Assembly: GCA_945871915.1 (NCBI GenBank)
Contig: CAMBXO010000010.1
Location: 1-64,000, forward strand
Source of the DNA: Singulisphaera sp. GP187
GTDB taxonomy: Bacteria; Planctomycetota; Phycisphaerae; Phycisphaerales; SM1A02
Direction of reading: 5' to 3'
DNA: 64,000 nt
Every line of letters starts with the position of its first letter. Position 1 is the stretch's first letter. The notes beneath the pieces are model-generated. The model did no database searches, was not told where the DNA came from, and saw only the letters and a program-made list of their open reading frames with translations. The position numbers were made by a program, and so were the translations under genes. Below are positions 26,134 to 34,372 of the stretch, piece by piece.

Positions 26134-28629
26134 ATGCCAGCCGACAGTCTTACGCGTTCCATGCTGCTGCTGGTTTTGGTTTCTGTGGTCTGTGCGGTGT
26201 GGCACATCCCCATGCCAGATGCTCCAGCATTTGTGGTCAACACATCGCGCGAGCGTGCGGCACCAGAAACAGCCACCACTGCGGTGTCTGAAACAGCCGC
26301 TCCTTTAGCGGCCTCTGATGCTTTATCGCCGCAACCAGAATTTGTTGTCATGGACCTTCCCCGTCCAACACCATCGGCGCATGCGTCGTCCATGGTTTGC
26401 ATGCCCGACGGATCATTGAATGTTGCATGGTTTGGTGGCCAACAAGAGGGCGCGAGCGATGTGGCCATTCACATGGCGCGCGTTGAGCGTGGTGGGGTCA
26501 CAAAGCAATGGGTATCGCTCACGCGGAAGCGCCTGCAGCAACTCACTCATCGAGTCATTCGAAAACTTGGCAATCCGGTTCTTCACATTGATGATGCCGG
26601 CGTTTTGCACATGTATGTGGTGAGTGTGAGTTATGGTGGGTGGAGCGGAAGCGCGGTGAATCATCTTCAATCGCACGACGGCGGCGCGTCGTGGGACTCC
26701 GCGCGGCGATTCATTCTCTCGCCGTTCTTCAATCTCAGCACCCTTGTTCGAAACCAACCCATTGTGGTGGCCGACGGGTCGATCGCTTTGCCGGCGTACC
26801 ACGAATTCATTTGGAAATGGGGCCAGTGGGTGCGGCTGACATCACGTGGCACTGTCGTGCAATTCACGCGAATGACTCACGGTGGAACTTGGTTGCAGCC
26901 GGCGGTTGCGGCGATCGATTCCACCAACGCGTTGGCCGTGTTTCGATCGGGCGATCCGAACACACCCAGCATTGGCCGCACAGACACCTGCGATGGCGGA
27001 GTGGCGTGGGCGGAGAGCGCATCGCCCACAGGAATTGCAAATCCAAATTCAAGTGTCAGCATGCTTCGGCTGACGGATGGTTCCCTGCTGCTTGCCGCAA
27101 ATCCCACCAAGAGCGGTCGCGGTGTTCTGCAGTTGTTTCAATCCGTAGACAAAGGAAACACATGGACGCCCTCTCGCACCATACAGAGAAGCGGAGGTGC
27201 CGCAGCAGAATTTTCCTATCCATTTCTGGTGCAGGATTTGCAAGGAACCGTTCATCTCTCCTACACCTATCGGCGACTGGGAATTCGATTGTGCTCGTTT
27301 ACAACAGGCTGGTTGAAGTGCGATGACACAAACACTGCGGCGACAGTCGACGCGAATGTGCCGATGTCAACAACGCACGCAGTGAGTCCGCCAGCCCCAA
27401 TCGGATCCGTATGGTCAACCCTCCGGATGCCCATTGTGATTGGTCTGCTCGCGCAGGGTGTCATCGTTGCGGCCATCATTCGCTGGTTCCGATTGATGCG
27501 CGGAAGCGCGAAACCAACTCCCATTCTTTTGGAGTTGTTGATTCCTGTTGTGATCGTTGTGGCGATTCCATTTGATGGAGTTTCGATTGCAGCGCACATG
27601 CGGGGACTATGGGGCGACCCAAGTACCGTCACGCTTCTTCTGGTGCTGGGTTTCGTTTTGCATCCCACCTCGATGCCGCCAAGGCCATCCACCACATCGT
27701 GTGTCGCTCTTTCGTTGCTCGTAACCGTGCCACTCTATGCGCCGCTCTTTCTTGGTACGCAGATTCTGGGAACCGATCTCTATGCAATCGGATTTCGACC
27801 GTGGGTGCTGATTGGTGCGATCGTGATATGCATTGTGTTCATGCGCCGCCGTCTGCAGAACGCATGGCTGTATACGATCTCGTTCGGATTGATGGCCTAT
27901 TCCACGGACATGTTGGAGTCAAATAATTTGTGGGACTACCTTGTGGACCCCGGGTTATTGCTTGCACTCGCTGGATTTGCCATCGCCGGCGTGCTGGCTT
28001 CACTTCGTCCAGCGGTGCGCCATATTCCCACGCTGCTGGCTCTTGTGATTTCCATTTTCACTGTGGCCTGCAAGAGCCAGCCCAACATTGGTCCGGGAGA
28101 ATGGTTCAACGGAGAGTCCACACTTTCGGGCGACGCAACTATTTTTGGTTCCGGTGGTCCAACCAGCGTCATGTGGAAACTTCCCGCAACGACAACGGAT
28201 TGGGTTTGGCGAGTGAGTACCACTGCTCAGACGCGTGAACTCGCTATTCGGAATCAGTATGCGCATTCCAGTGACGATCCCATGCAGGGTCACGTGTGGT
28301 GGATTGGTGACAGCACCGGAAGCTGGAGTGGAACGATTTCTCCTGACAATCCGCGGGACGGATATGGTCGACCGGCCACTCCACCGTTTACCGCATTTGT
28401 GATCGATGGCGTTCCCGCAACTGGCGATGGCCGCGTAGAGGGCAAGGGTCAATTGGTCAGCGACGAATTGTTTCTCACGCTGCAGTGGTTCAAGGCCGAT
28501 GGAAGTGTGGGTGCCCATTACAGCCTGAAGGCGCTTGGTCAAAATGAGCAGGAGTACTTGAAGGCTCTCGGCGCGATGCATGCGACACCGCCGCCGATTA
28601 CGGAGCCGATTCCTCAGCGGAGTCCATGA
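26134..28629 (+). CDS. Sialidase-like / multi-membrane / lipoprotein-like composite protein
   Basis: An 831-residue protein of three parts. After a signal anchor (about residues 10-28) comes an exo-alpha-sialidase-type beta propeller (about 90-400) with SHDGGASWD, SVDKGNTWT and TCDGGVAW, which are Asp-box-like. Then come seven or eight membrane helices (about 425-646) with no recognised family. The last helix, RHIPTLLALVISIFTVACKS, reads like a lipoprotein signal peptide with Cys646, and 185 residues of soluble domain follow. An in-frame GTG at 28015 could start that part as a separate 204-residue lipoprotein. The ATG at 26134 avoids long overlap with the GT9 gene; one at 26161 is also possible. 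True sialidase activity is doubtful without checking the catalytic arginine triad. Confidence 0.75.
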   Translation: MPADSLTRSMLLLVLVSVVCAVWHIPMPDAPAFVVNTSRERAAPETATTAVSETAAPLAASDALSPQPEFVVMDLPRPTPSAHASSMVCMPDGSLNVAWFGGQQEGASDVAIHMARVERGGVTKQWVSLTRKRLQQLTHRVIRKLGNPVLHIDDAGVLHMYVVSVSYGGWSGSAVNHLQSHDGGASWDSARRFILSPFFNLSTLVRNQPIVVADGSIALPAYHEFIWKWGQWVRLTSRGTVVQFTRMTHGGTWLQPAVAAIDSTNALAVFRSGDPNTPSIGRTDTCDGGVAWAESASPTGIANPNSSVSMLRLTDGSLLLAANPTKSGRGVLQLFQSVDKGNTWTPSRTIQRSGGAAAEFSYPFLVQDLQGTVHLSYTYRRLGIRLCSFTTGWLKCDDTNTAATVDANVPMSTTHAVSPPAPIGSVWSTLRMPIVIGLLAQGVIVAAIIRWFRLMRGSAKPTPILLELLIPVVIVVAIPFDGVSIAAHMRGLWGDPSTVTLLLVLGFVLHPTSMPPRPSTTSCVALSLLVTVPLYAPLFLGTQILGTDLYAIGFRPWVLIGAIVICIVFMRRRLQNAWLYTISFGLMAYSTDMLESNNLWDYLVDPGLLLALAGFAIAGVLASLRPAVRHIPTLLALVISIFTVACKSQPNIGPGEWFNGESTLSGDATIFGSGGPTSVMWKLPATTTDWVWRVSTTAQTRELAIRNQYAHSSDDPMQGHVWWIGDSTGSWSGTISPDNPRDGYGRPATPPFTAFVIDGVPATGDGRVEGKGQLVSDELFLTLQWFKADGSVGAHYSLKALGQNEQEYLKALGAMHATPPPITEPIPQRSP

Positions 28630-28660
28630 GAGAGCCGTTCATTCGCGGTACGCTTATACC

Positions 28661-30121
28661 GTGGCACTGAGCAATCCCCCATCACCTTCGGTCTGGGACT
28701 ACGCCCCCGCTCCCGAGAGTTTTCGACCACCCATTGCCGGCGAACATGGCCTGTTTATCAACGGCGCCTTCATCAAACCCCGGTCGGGAAAATGTATGAA
28801 GGTGATCAATCCCGCCAACGAGGAAACACTCACTCGCGTGGCCGAGGCGGGTAAGGCGGATGTTGCGGCGGCGGTTGAAGCCGCAACCAAAGCACAACGC
28901 AAGTGGAGCCGTTTAGCGGGTCGCGAACGAGCCAAGTATTTATTCCGCATCGCACGGCGTTTGCAGGAACGAGCCCGCGAATTTGCGGTTCTGGAATCAC
29001 TGAATAACGGCAAGCCAATCAAAGAGAGCCGCGATGCGGATGTGCCCGAAAGTGCCAAACACTTTTTCCATCACGCGGGCTGGTGCGACAAATTGCAATA
29101 CGCCATTCCGGGCGGCGGCGACGCGAAACCGGTGGGCGTGTGCGGCCAAATCATTCCGTGGAATTTCCCATTGATGATGGCTGCGTGGAAAATCGCTCCA
29201 GCACTTGCATGTGGAAATACCTGCGTGTTAAAGCCCGCAGAGACCACGCCGCTGACCGCCCTTCGGCTTGCGGAAATATTTCAGGAGATTGATCTTCCGC
29301 CCGGTGTGGTGAACATTCTTACCGGCGGACCCGACACCGGAAAATTGATCGCCTCACACGCGGGCTTTGACAAAATTGCCTTCACCGGAAGTACGGAAGT
29401 TGGAAAGGCCATCATGAAGGCGTGTGCGGCACGGCCGATTCGGTTGACCATGGAACTGGGTGGCAAAGGTGCCCACATCATCTTTGCCGATTCGGCGATT
29501 GATCAGGCCGTCGAGGGTGCGATTCAGGGAATCTTTTTCAATCAGGGGCAAGTGTGCTGCGCCGGAAGTCGTCTCCTGATCGAGGAAAGTATTTCCGATG
29601 AATTCCGTTCCAAGTTGCTGCACCGCATGAGCCAACTTCGCATTGGTGATCCGATGGACAAGAACACCGACGTTGGCGCCATCAATAGCGCGACACAGCG
29701 AGATCAAATCCATCGCTATGTCGAGATTGCTCGCAAAGAAGGTGCTGAAGTCCTTGAGAGTGGTTGCGGCACCATTCCGACCAAGGGTTTTTGGTGCAAG
29801 CCAACGGCGCTTGGTGGCGTTCAGCCGAGTCACACCGTGGCACGCGAAGAAATTTTTGGACCGGTGGTCGCCCTGATGACTTTCCGAACTGTGGACGAAG
29901 CCATCGCTCGCGCCAATGACAGTGTGTACGGATTGAGTGCGGGCATTTGGACCGAGAAAAGTTCAAAGATGTTTGAAGTGGCCCGTCGCTTGCGGGCCGG
30001 TGTGATCTGGTGCAATGGATTCAATCTCTTTGACGCTGCAAGCCCCTTTGGTGGTGTCAAAGAGAGTGGATTCGGCCGCGAGGGTGGGCGGCATGGTCTG
30101 TTTGAGTACCTCGCACACTGA
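28661..30121 (+). CDS. NAD(P)-dependent aldehyde dehydrogenase
   Basis: A 486-residue enzyme oxidising an aldehyde to its acid. All family motifs are present: IIPWNFPLMMAAWKIAPAL for coenzyme binding, FTGSTEVGK, the general base in MELGGKGAHII, and the nucleophile Cys299 in FNQGQVCCAGSR, then EEIFGPVVALM and the C-terminal SPFGGVKESGFGREGG. The start is uncertain: a GTG at 28661, 31 bases after the preceding stop, begins a sensible N-terminus; an earlier ATG at 28580 lies inside the preceding gene. It is followed after 9 bases by a catalytically incomplete paralogue (30131-31015), an arrangement reminiscent of the two-domain ALDH16 family. Confidence 0.93.
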   Translation: MALSNPPSPSVWDYAPAPESFRPPIAGEHGLFINGAFIKPRSGKCMKVINPANEETLTRVAEAGKADVAAAVEAATKAQRKWSRLAGRERAKYLFRIARRLQERAREFAVLESLNNGKPIKESRDADVPESAKHFFHHAGWCDKLQYAIPGGGDAKPVGVCGQIIPWNFPLMMAAWKIAPALACGNTCVLKPAETTPLTALRLAEIFQEIDLPPGVVNILTGGPDTGKLIASHAGFDKIAFTGSTEVGKAIMKACAARPIRLTMELGGKGAHIIFADSAIDQAVEGAIQGIFFNQGQVCCAGSRLLIEESISDEFRSKLLHRMSQLRIGDPMDKNTDVGAINSATQRDQIHRYVEIARKEGAEVLESGCGTIPTKGFWCKPTALGGVQPSHTVAREEIFGPVVALMTFRTVDEAIARANDSVYGLSAGIWTEKSSKMFEVARRLRAGVIWCNGFNLFDAASPFGGVKESGFGREGGRHGLFEYLAH

Positions 30122-30130
30122 GAACCATTC

Positions 30131-31015
30131 ATGAGCGAAACCAAGAACGAACGCGTTACCGTACTCAAGACCCACAAGTTGTTCATCAAGGGTGCGTATC
30201 CGCGCGGCGAAAGTGGCCGAACGCATGCGCTGCGTGATGCTGAGGGTGGGCTGCTTGCGCACTTGTGCACCGGTAGTCGCAAGGACACTCGCGAGGCGGT
30301 CGAGGCTGCTCGCGCCGCATTGCCTGGCTGGAGTTCTGCAACCCCATTCTTGCGTGGGCAGATTCTCTATCGCCTTGCCGAGATGCTGGAGAGTCGCGCG
30401 ATGGAAATTCAATCGGCCATTCAAGAAACGACGGGTCGAAGCGCCAAGAAGGCGCGGGCTGAAGTGAGTGCTGGTATCGATCGCATCGTTTGCTTCGCGG
30501 GATGGAGCGACAAGATTGCGAGCATGCTTGGCAACCAGAACCCAGTCGCACAACCTTTTTATAACTTTACGACGCCGGAACCCGTTGGAACGATTGGCGT
30601 GATCTCGCCGGAAACACCCAGTTTTCTTGGGTTTCTCAGTCTGTGGCTGCCCGCTGTCTGCGCAGGCAACACAGTGGTGTGTATGGCCAGTGAAACGTGG
30701 CCGCTTCCGGCACTGCTGGTCGCCGAGAGCATGCCCAACAGCGACTTGCCAGCTGGTGTGTTCAACTTGATCACTGGTCTGCGCAAGGAATTGCTGCCAG
30801 TGTTCGCGTCGCATCGCGACCTTGACGGGCTGATCGCCTGCGCTGATACGAAAGAATCTGTTGGGCTACGTGAACTGAGTGCCGACAATCTCAAGCGACT
30901 GCGATTGATTGCACCCGACTCAGATTTTGAATGCGATCGAACATGGGAAGGCCCCACATCGTTTCGCGGTTCTGTGGAATACAAAACGGTGTGGCACCCG
31001 ATGAGTGTGGAGTAG
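30131..31015 (+). CDS. Aldehyde-dehydrogenase-like protein lacking the catalytic half
   Basis: A 294-residue paralogue that aligns with the first part of the gene upstream: an N-terminal KLFIKGAYPRGESGR, coenzyme-domain PVGTIGVISPETPSF, AGNTVVCMASETWPLPAL and PAGVFNLITG. After FASHRDLDGLIACAD, where the FTGSTEVG motif should be, the sequence diverges, and both the ELGG glutamate and the catalytic cysteine domain are missing. The reading frame is intact and has its own ATG, so it looks like a maintained short protein rather than a recent truncation. The likely role is a structural or regulatory partner of the active enzyme, as proposed for the second domain of ALDH16; this is inference. Confidence 0.8.
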   Translation: MSETKNERVTVLKTHKLFIKGAYPRGESGRTHALRDAEGGLLAHLCTGSRKDTREAVEAARAALPGWSSATPFLRGQILYRLAEMLESRAMEIQSAIQETTGRSAKKARAEVSAGIDRIVCFAGWSDKIASMLGNQNPVAQPFYNFTTPEPVGTIGVISPETPSFLGFLSLWLPAVCAGNTVVCMASETWPLPALLVAESMPNSDLPAGVFNLITGLRKELLPVFASHRDLDGLIACADTKESVGLRELSADNLKRLRLIAPDSDFECDRTWEGPTSFRGSVEYKTVWHPMSVE

Positions 31016-31016
31016 G

Positions 31017-31080
31017 GTGTGATGAGTTTCTTACTCAGTCAGTAAGAAACTTTCGGAACGCTGGCCCCCACTCATCACAC
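31017..31080. terminator. Nested hairpin between convergent genes
   Basis: The inner stem is perfect: 31025-31035 pairs with 31041-31051 around the loop CAGTC. Ten further base pairs (31017-31026 with 31071-31080, GTGTGATGAG with CTCATCACAC) enclose it as an alternative outer stem. It begins two bases after the stop of the ALDH-like gene and covers the end of the convergent lipoprotein gene (stop at 31035). A bidirectional terminator is likely, though neither side has a long T tract. Confidence 0.6.
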
Positions 31081-31625
31081 GCTTTCTTTGCGGTTCCAAG
31101 TTCAGACAATTTCTCCGAACCAATCCGTTGCGTGTCCTGTGTGTTCATCCATGCTGCAACCACTCGGCCATCCGCGCCGTCTGTGGCATAAATCTCGCAT
31201 GCCGCATACCCGTACCCACGCTTCAGAATCTGCGTCTGTGGAGCCACATTCAGAAGCGGGTTGTTGGGTTTGATCGCGGTAATTTCTCCGCGCACCACCA
31301 GCACCCGATCACCAGTTCCGCCCGTTGCCTTGAGTGCTTGCTGCAATCCCGCCTCAAAGCGGCGACGCAATTCATCCAGTTCTTCTGCTTGCACCTTCAG
31401 GTCGCCCATCGGTGGAGAACGAATCGGCTCCACCTTGACCGCGCCGTACTGCGACAACGCAAACCCCTTGGCCTTGTAACTCGAAGTCTCCTCGCTCTCC
31501 GCAGATTTCATCATTGGAATGTTGCGAGGAATAAAGCCCGTCCGAACCACCGTGTTGCCGCCGCAACAGGGAACTGCGAGAACCAAAAACAAAACAACCA
31601 CAATGCGAAGAGGGGAATAGATCAT
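31035..31625 (-). CDS. DUF3313-like lipoprotein
   Basis: A 196-residue exported protein. The ATG at 31625 begins a typical signal (MIYSPLRIVVVLFLVLAVP) followed by two cysteines, a plausible but atypical lipobox because proline precedes the first Cys. The mature part resembles DUF3313 proteins: an initial SYKAKGFALSQYGAVKVEPI, a long helix with RRRFEAGLQQAL, then VLVVRGEITAIKPNNPLLN and a final EIYATDGADGRVVAAW. The family has no known biochemical role. It follows the signal peptidase gene by 32 bases on the same strand. A longer reading frame to 31775 overlaps that gene and is not supported. Confidence 0.72.
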   Translation of the reverse strand: MIYSPLRIVVVLFLVLAVPCCGGNTVVRTGFIPRNIPMMKSAESEETSSYKAKGFALSQYGAVKVEPIRSPPMGDLKVQAEELDELRRRFEAGLQQALKATGGTGDRVLVVRGEITAIKPNNPLLNVAPQTQILKRGYGYAACEIYATDGADGRVVAAWMNTQDTQRIGSEKLSELGTAKKACDEWGPAFRKFLTD

Positions 31626-31657
31626 GTGAGCGATTCTATCGCGGCCGGTCATCAGCA

Positions 31658-33301
31658 TTAACGAATGAATCTCAGAGAACCGAAATTCGGAACAATGCGG
31701 GTGCTTCGTGCAGCGGGATCTGAGAGTGTCAATCCGGCTCCAAGTGGAAAGGTTGCCGGGAAATAAACGCACCACGCCTTGCCAACCAACAACTCACCTG
31801 GCACCACAAATGGCGCATCAAAGTTGATGGCGGATTTTAGAATCGGGTGAGGTCTTCCCCAGTAGCGTCCATCTCGGCTCGCAGGACTGTTGTCACCAAA
31901 CATCAGGTAATCATTTGGACCAAGCCTCGCCGGATGGTTCGGGTCACACGCAAATGCCCGACCAACAATCAGAGGGCCATTGGTCATGACTTGATTTCCA
32001 GCAAGCAGTGAACCCGGCTGGTAATACAGGTCACGGTCTATCCGCAAGTTGCGTGCAACGAATGCCGAGCCACCAAACTTCCACTCCAGCGACTCGATCG
32101 ATTTCGGTTTGTTTCCAACTGGATCCTGCACGTATCGCTCAAGATCAATGCCAGCCGCCGACAACCTGTCCAGTGGCGAAGTGCCCGATGCCTTCAACTC
32201 ATAGGGCATTTCAATCAATCGCTTTCCATTGACAAATAACCAGACGGCTTGGTCAACATGCCAGACATCAATGGCCACAAGAGACACGGGCGTGCTCAAC
32301 GCGGCCGTTGCGTGCGTTATTGAATTGCCAGTCGCCATGGATGTCACGGAGGCAAAGGCTTCGCCGGACTTCACACCTGCCGTCACCTTCACGCCGCGGC
32401 TGACCAGTTGCACCCATGCTTCAAATTTGGCCGGATCGGATGGTTGAAAGGCTCCGCTGACACGAAGATCGCTCGTTGGAAATTCCGGAACGCGCCGCCA
32501 CGCGTTATACGAATTCCAATCCGTCAAAGGCCACGCCTTCGCATCAAGTTGCAATTGGGTCGGCGCGGCGTTTGGCCACATCCAATCCCGGCGATCGCCC
32601 CATTTCCATTCGCCTCGCTCACTCTCAATCGGTTTGAATGCCGGCCCGGGCCATGATCGACGAAGCGTTTGCTCCATTCGCTTGCCATCCACTGGCATCC
32701 AATCGCTTCGCCAGACCGGTTGCCACACAGCTCGCTGCACAACTTCCGGCTTTCGCTGAATGCGCATCGCATCGGGTTGCCCATCAAAGGTGCCGGTAAA
32801 CACATCACCATCAGCAAGCACCAGCGATTCATTGGGTAGACCGACAAGTCGCTTGATGTAATTCTGCGTGTCTCCCACGGGGTCCGGCGGATTCTTAAAC
32901 ACCGGAACATCCCATCGCTGCGGTGGAAACAGCATGGGGATGTACTTCAGCACCAGCACTCGATCTCCTCCAACACTCTGTCGCCGCAACGAACCAACCT
33001 CGCCTTCACTCATCGGGAATTGCCGCGTGACCATCGGATCGGTGATCGGTGCCTTGGCGGTGGGGGCGGCGCCGCTTTCAAACAACGGTCCCGCATCGGC
33101 GTCGTACGCATAACCCGTGTTGATCCCTCGCAACCGAACATGATCGCCACGCAGCGTGGGTGCCATGGAACCGGTCGGAATGACAAATCCCTCAAGAACA
33201 AATCCGCGAAAGACCATGGCCACAACAAATGCAAGAAGCAGTCCCTGCAGCGTGTCGATCCAGTCGCCGTCATGAGGGTTCGCCGCGTCAACCTGATTCA
33301 T
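31658..33301 (-). CDS. lepB: Signal peptidase I with a large insertion
   Basis: Membrane-bound serine protease that removes signal peptides of exported proteins. The 547-residue product starts with one membrane helix (about 19-36); the nucleophile is Ser45 in IPTGSMAPTL and the general base Lys150 in YIKRLVGLPNES. The box E motif GDNSPASRDGRYWG lies near the C-terminus. Usual bacterial enzymes have 180-325 residues; here about 290 residues are inserted between the YIKR region and box E, with a concanavalin-like beta-rich look (VSLVAIDVWHVDQAVWLFVNGKRL). The gene overlaps ricT by 4 bases. Confidence 0.92.
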   Translation of the reverse strand: MNQVDAANPHDGDWIDTLQGLLLAFVVAMVFRGFVLEGFVIPTGSMAPTLRGDHVRLRGINTGYAYDADAGPLFESGAAPTAKAPITDPMVTRQFPMSEGEVGSLRRQSVGGDRVLVLKYIPMLFPPQRWDVPVFKNPPDPVGDTQNYIKRLVGLPNESLVLADGDVFTGTFDGQPDAMRIQRKPEVVQRAVWQPVWRSDWMPVDGKRMEQTLRRSWPGPAFKPIESERGEWKWGDRRDWMWPNAAPTQLQLDAKAWPLTDWNSYNAWRRVPEFPTSDLRVSGAFQPSDPAKFEAWVQLVSRGVKVTAGVKSGEAFASVTSMATGNSITHATAALSTPVSLVAIDVWHVDQAVWLFVNGKRLIEMPYELKASGTSPLDRLSAAGIDLERYVQDPVGNKPKSIESLEWKFGGSAFVARNLRIDRDLYYQPGSLLAGNQVMTNGPLIVGRAFACDPNHPARLGPNDYLMFGDNSPASRDGRYWGRPHPILKSAINFDAPFVVPGELLVGKAWCVYFPATFPLGAGLTLSDPAARSTRIVPNFGSLRFIR

Positions 33302-34257
33302 GCAAGTAATTCCTCAACGGGAACTGCGATCTCACGCCCATCTTCTAATCGCACCAAGACAAGTTGGACAAGAATTTTTCCGTCGACCACGGTTCCGGGG
33401 CCTTCGTCAGTGTTCACGCGAGAGCCTTTTTTAGGCAACTTTTTAGCAAGTTCGGCATAGGTCTCGTCTTCGTAGCGCAAACAACACATCAACCGCCCGC
33501 ATCGCCCACTGATCTTCATTGGATCAAGCGTTGCCTTCTGCGTCTTGGCGCTCTTCATGCTCACTGGCTTGAGTACCTTGAGAAAATTCTTGCAGCAACA
33601 ATGCTGGCCACACTTTTCATAGTCCGCCACCAGTCGCGCCTCGTCTCTTGCACCAATCTGGTTGGCCACGACGGGTGTTTCAAATGCGGCCTGAATCGCC
33701 TCAATCAGCGCACCCAAATCGGGTCGCGATTCATCGGTTGCCATCCAGTGCATGGTGAGAAGTTCGCCACCAAATATTGCCTCCAACTCGACAATCTTGA
33801 TCGGCAAAGAAAACTCTCGGGCAATGTCGCGGGCTCTGTCAAGACGTGCGCGTGTGGACGCTTGCAAGCGGCTCCAGATTTCTAGGTCGTCCGGTTCAGC
33901 AACACGAAGAATCTTCCCCTCGTCTGTAAACGGATAGTCCTTCCCACCCGAATGCTCGATGTATTTGCGCACCTCGCTGCGTGACACGCTTTTACCGCAA
34001 CCACCATTGCCGCATGTGGTGGTGAGCATCTCACCAAGTTCCACTCCACGGGGCGTACGCACCACGATCTTGCTTCCGCAACCTGGCTTGGACTTTCCGT
34101 CATAGGGAAACTCCCCCACCATGCGCTTGGCTCCGTAGCGCACCACAATACTGGTGGGCGGCTTCATGGCCGCATAGATCTGCTCATCGGTCTGTGCACC
34201 ATTTCGCCGCCCCGGATCGGCGTCCTGTTCAAAGATTGGAAGCGGAAGTATGGACAC
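33298..34257 (-). CDS. ricT: PSP1-domain protein, RicT (YaaT) family
   Basis: A 319-residue cytoplasmic protein with the PSP1 domain. The family hallmark is clear: KCGQHCCCKNFL, then PVSMKSAKTQK and KISGRCGRLMCCLRYE, seven or more clustered cysteines that in Bacillus RicT ligate iron-sulfur clusters within the Ric complex, which assists RNA maturation by RNase Y. An additional CGNGGCGKS pair lies nearer the N-terminus (about residue 83). Ric partners RicA and RicF are not nearby. Its stop overlaps the signal peptidase start, an arrangement unlike Firmicutes, where ricT sits by holB. Confidence 0.9.
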   Translation of the reverse strand: MSILPLPIFEQDADPGRRNGAQTDEQIYAAMKPPTSIVVRYGAKRMVGEFPYDGKSKPGCGSKIVVRTPRGVELGEMLTTTCGNGGCGKSVSRSEVRKYIEHSGGKDYPFTDEGKILRVAEPDDLEIWSRLQASTRARLDRARDIAREFSLPIKIVELEAIFGGELLTMHWMATDESRPDLGALIEAIQAAFETPVVANQIGARDEARLVADYEKCGQHCCCKNFLKVLKPVSMKSAKTQKATLDPMKISGRCGRLMCCLRYEDETYAELAKKLPKKGSRVNTDEGPGTVVDGKILVQLVLVRLEDGREIAVPVEELLA

Positions 34258-34372
34258 GCCTTCACAATCGTAGCGGTGCGCCGCATCGGCAAGCGATCAC
34301 CTGTGGAAAGAACGCTTGCGGTGGCGGCGTGGTGAGGTCTGACCTGAATCGCCGCGGTAATATGGTCGTCCC

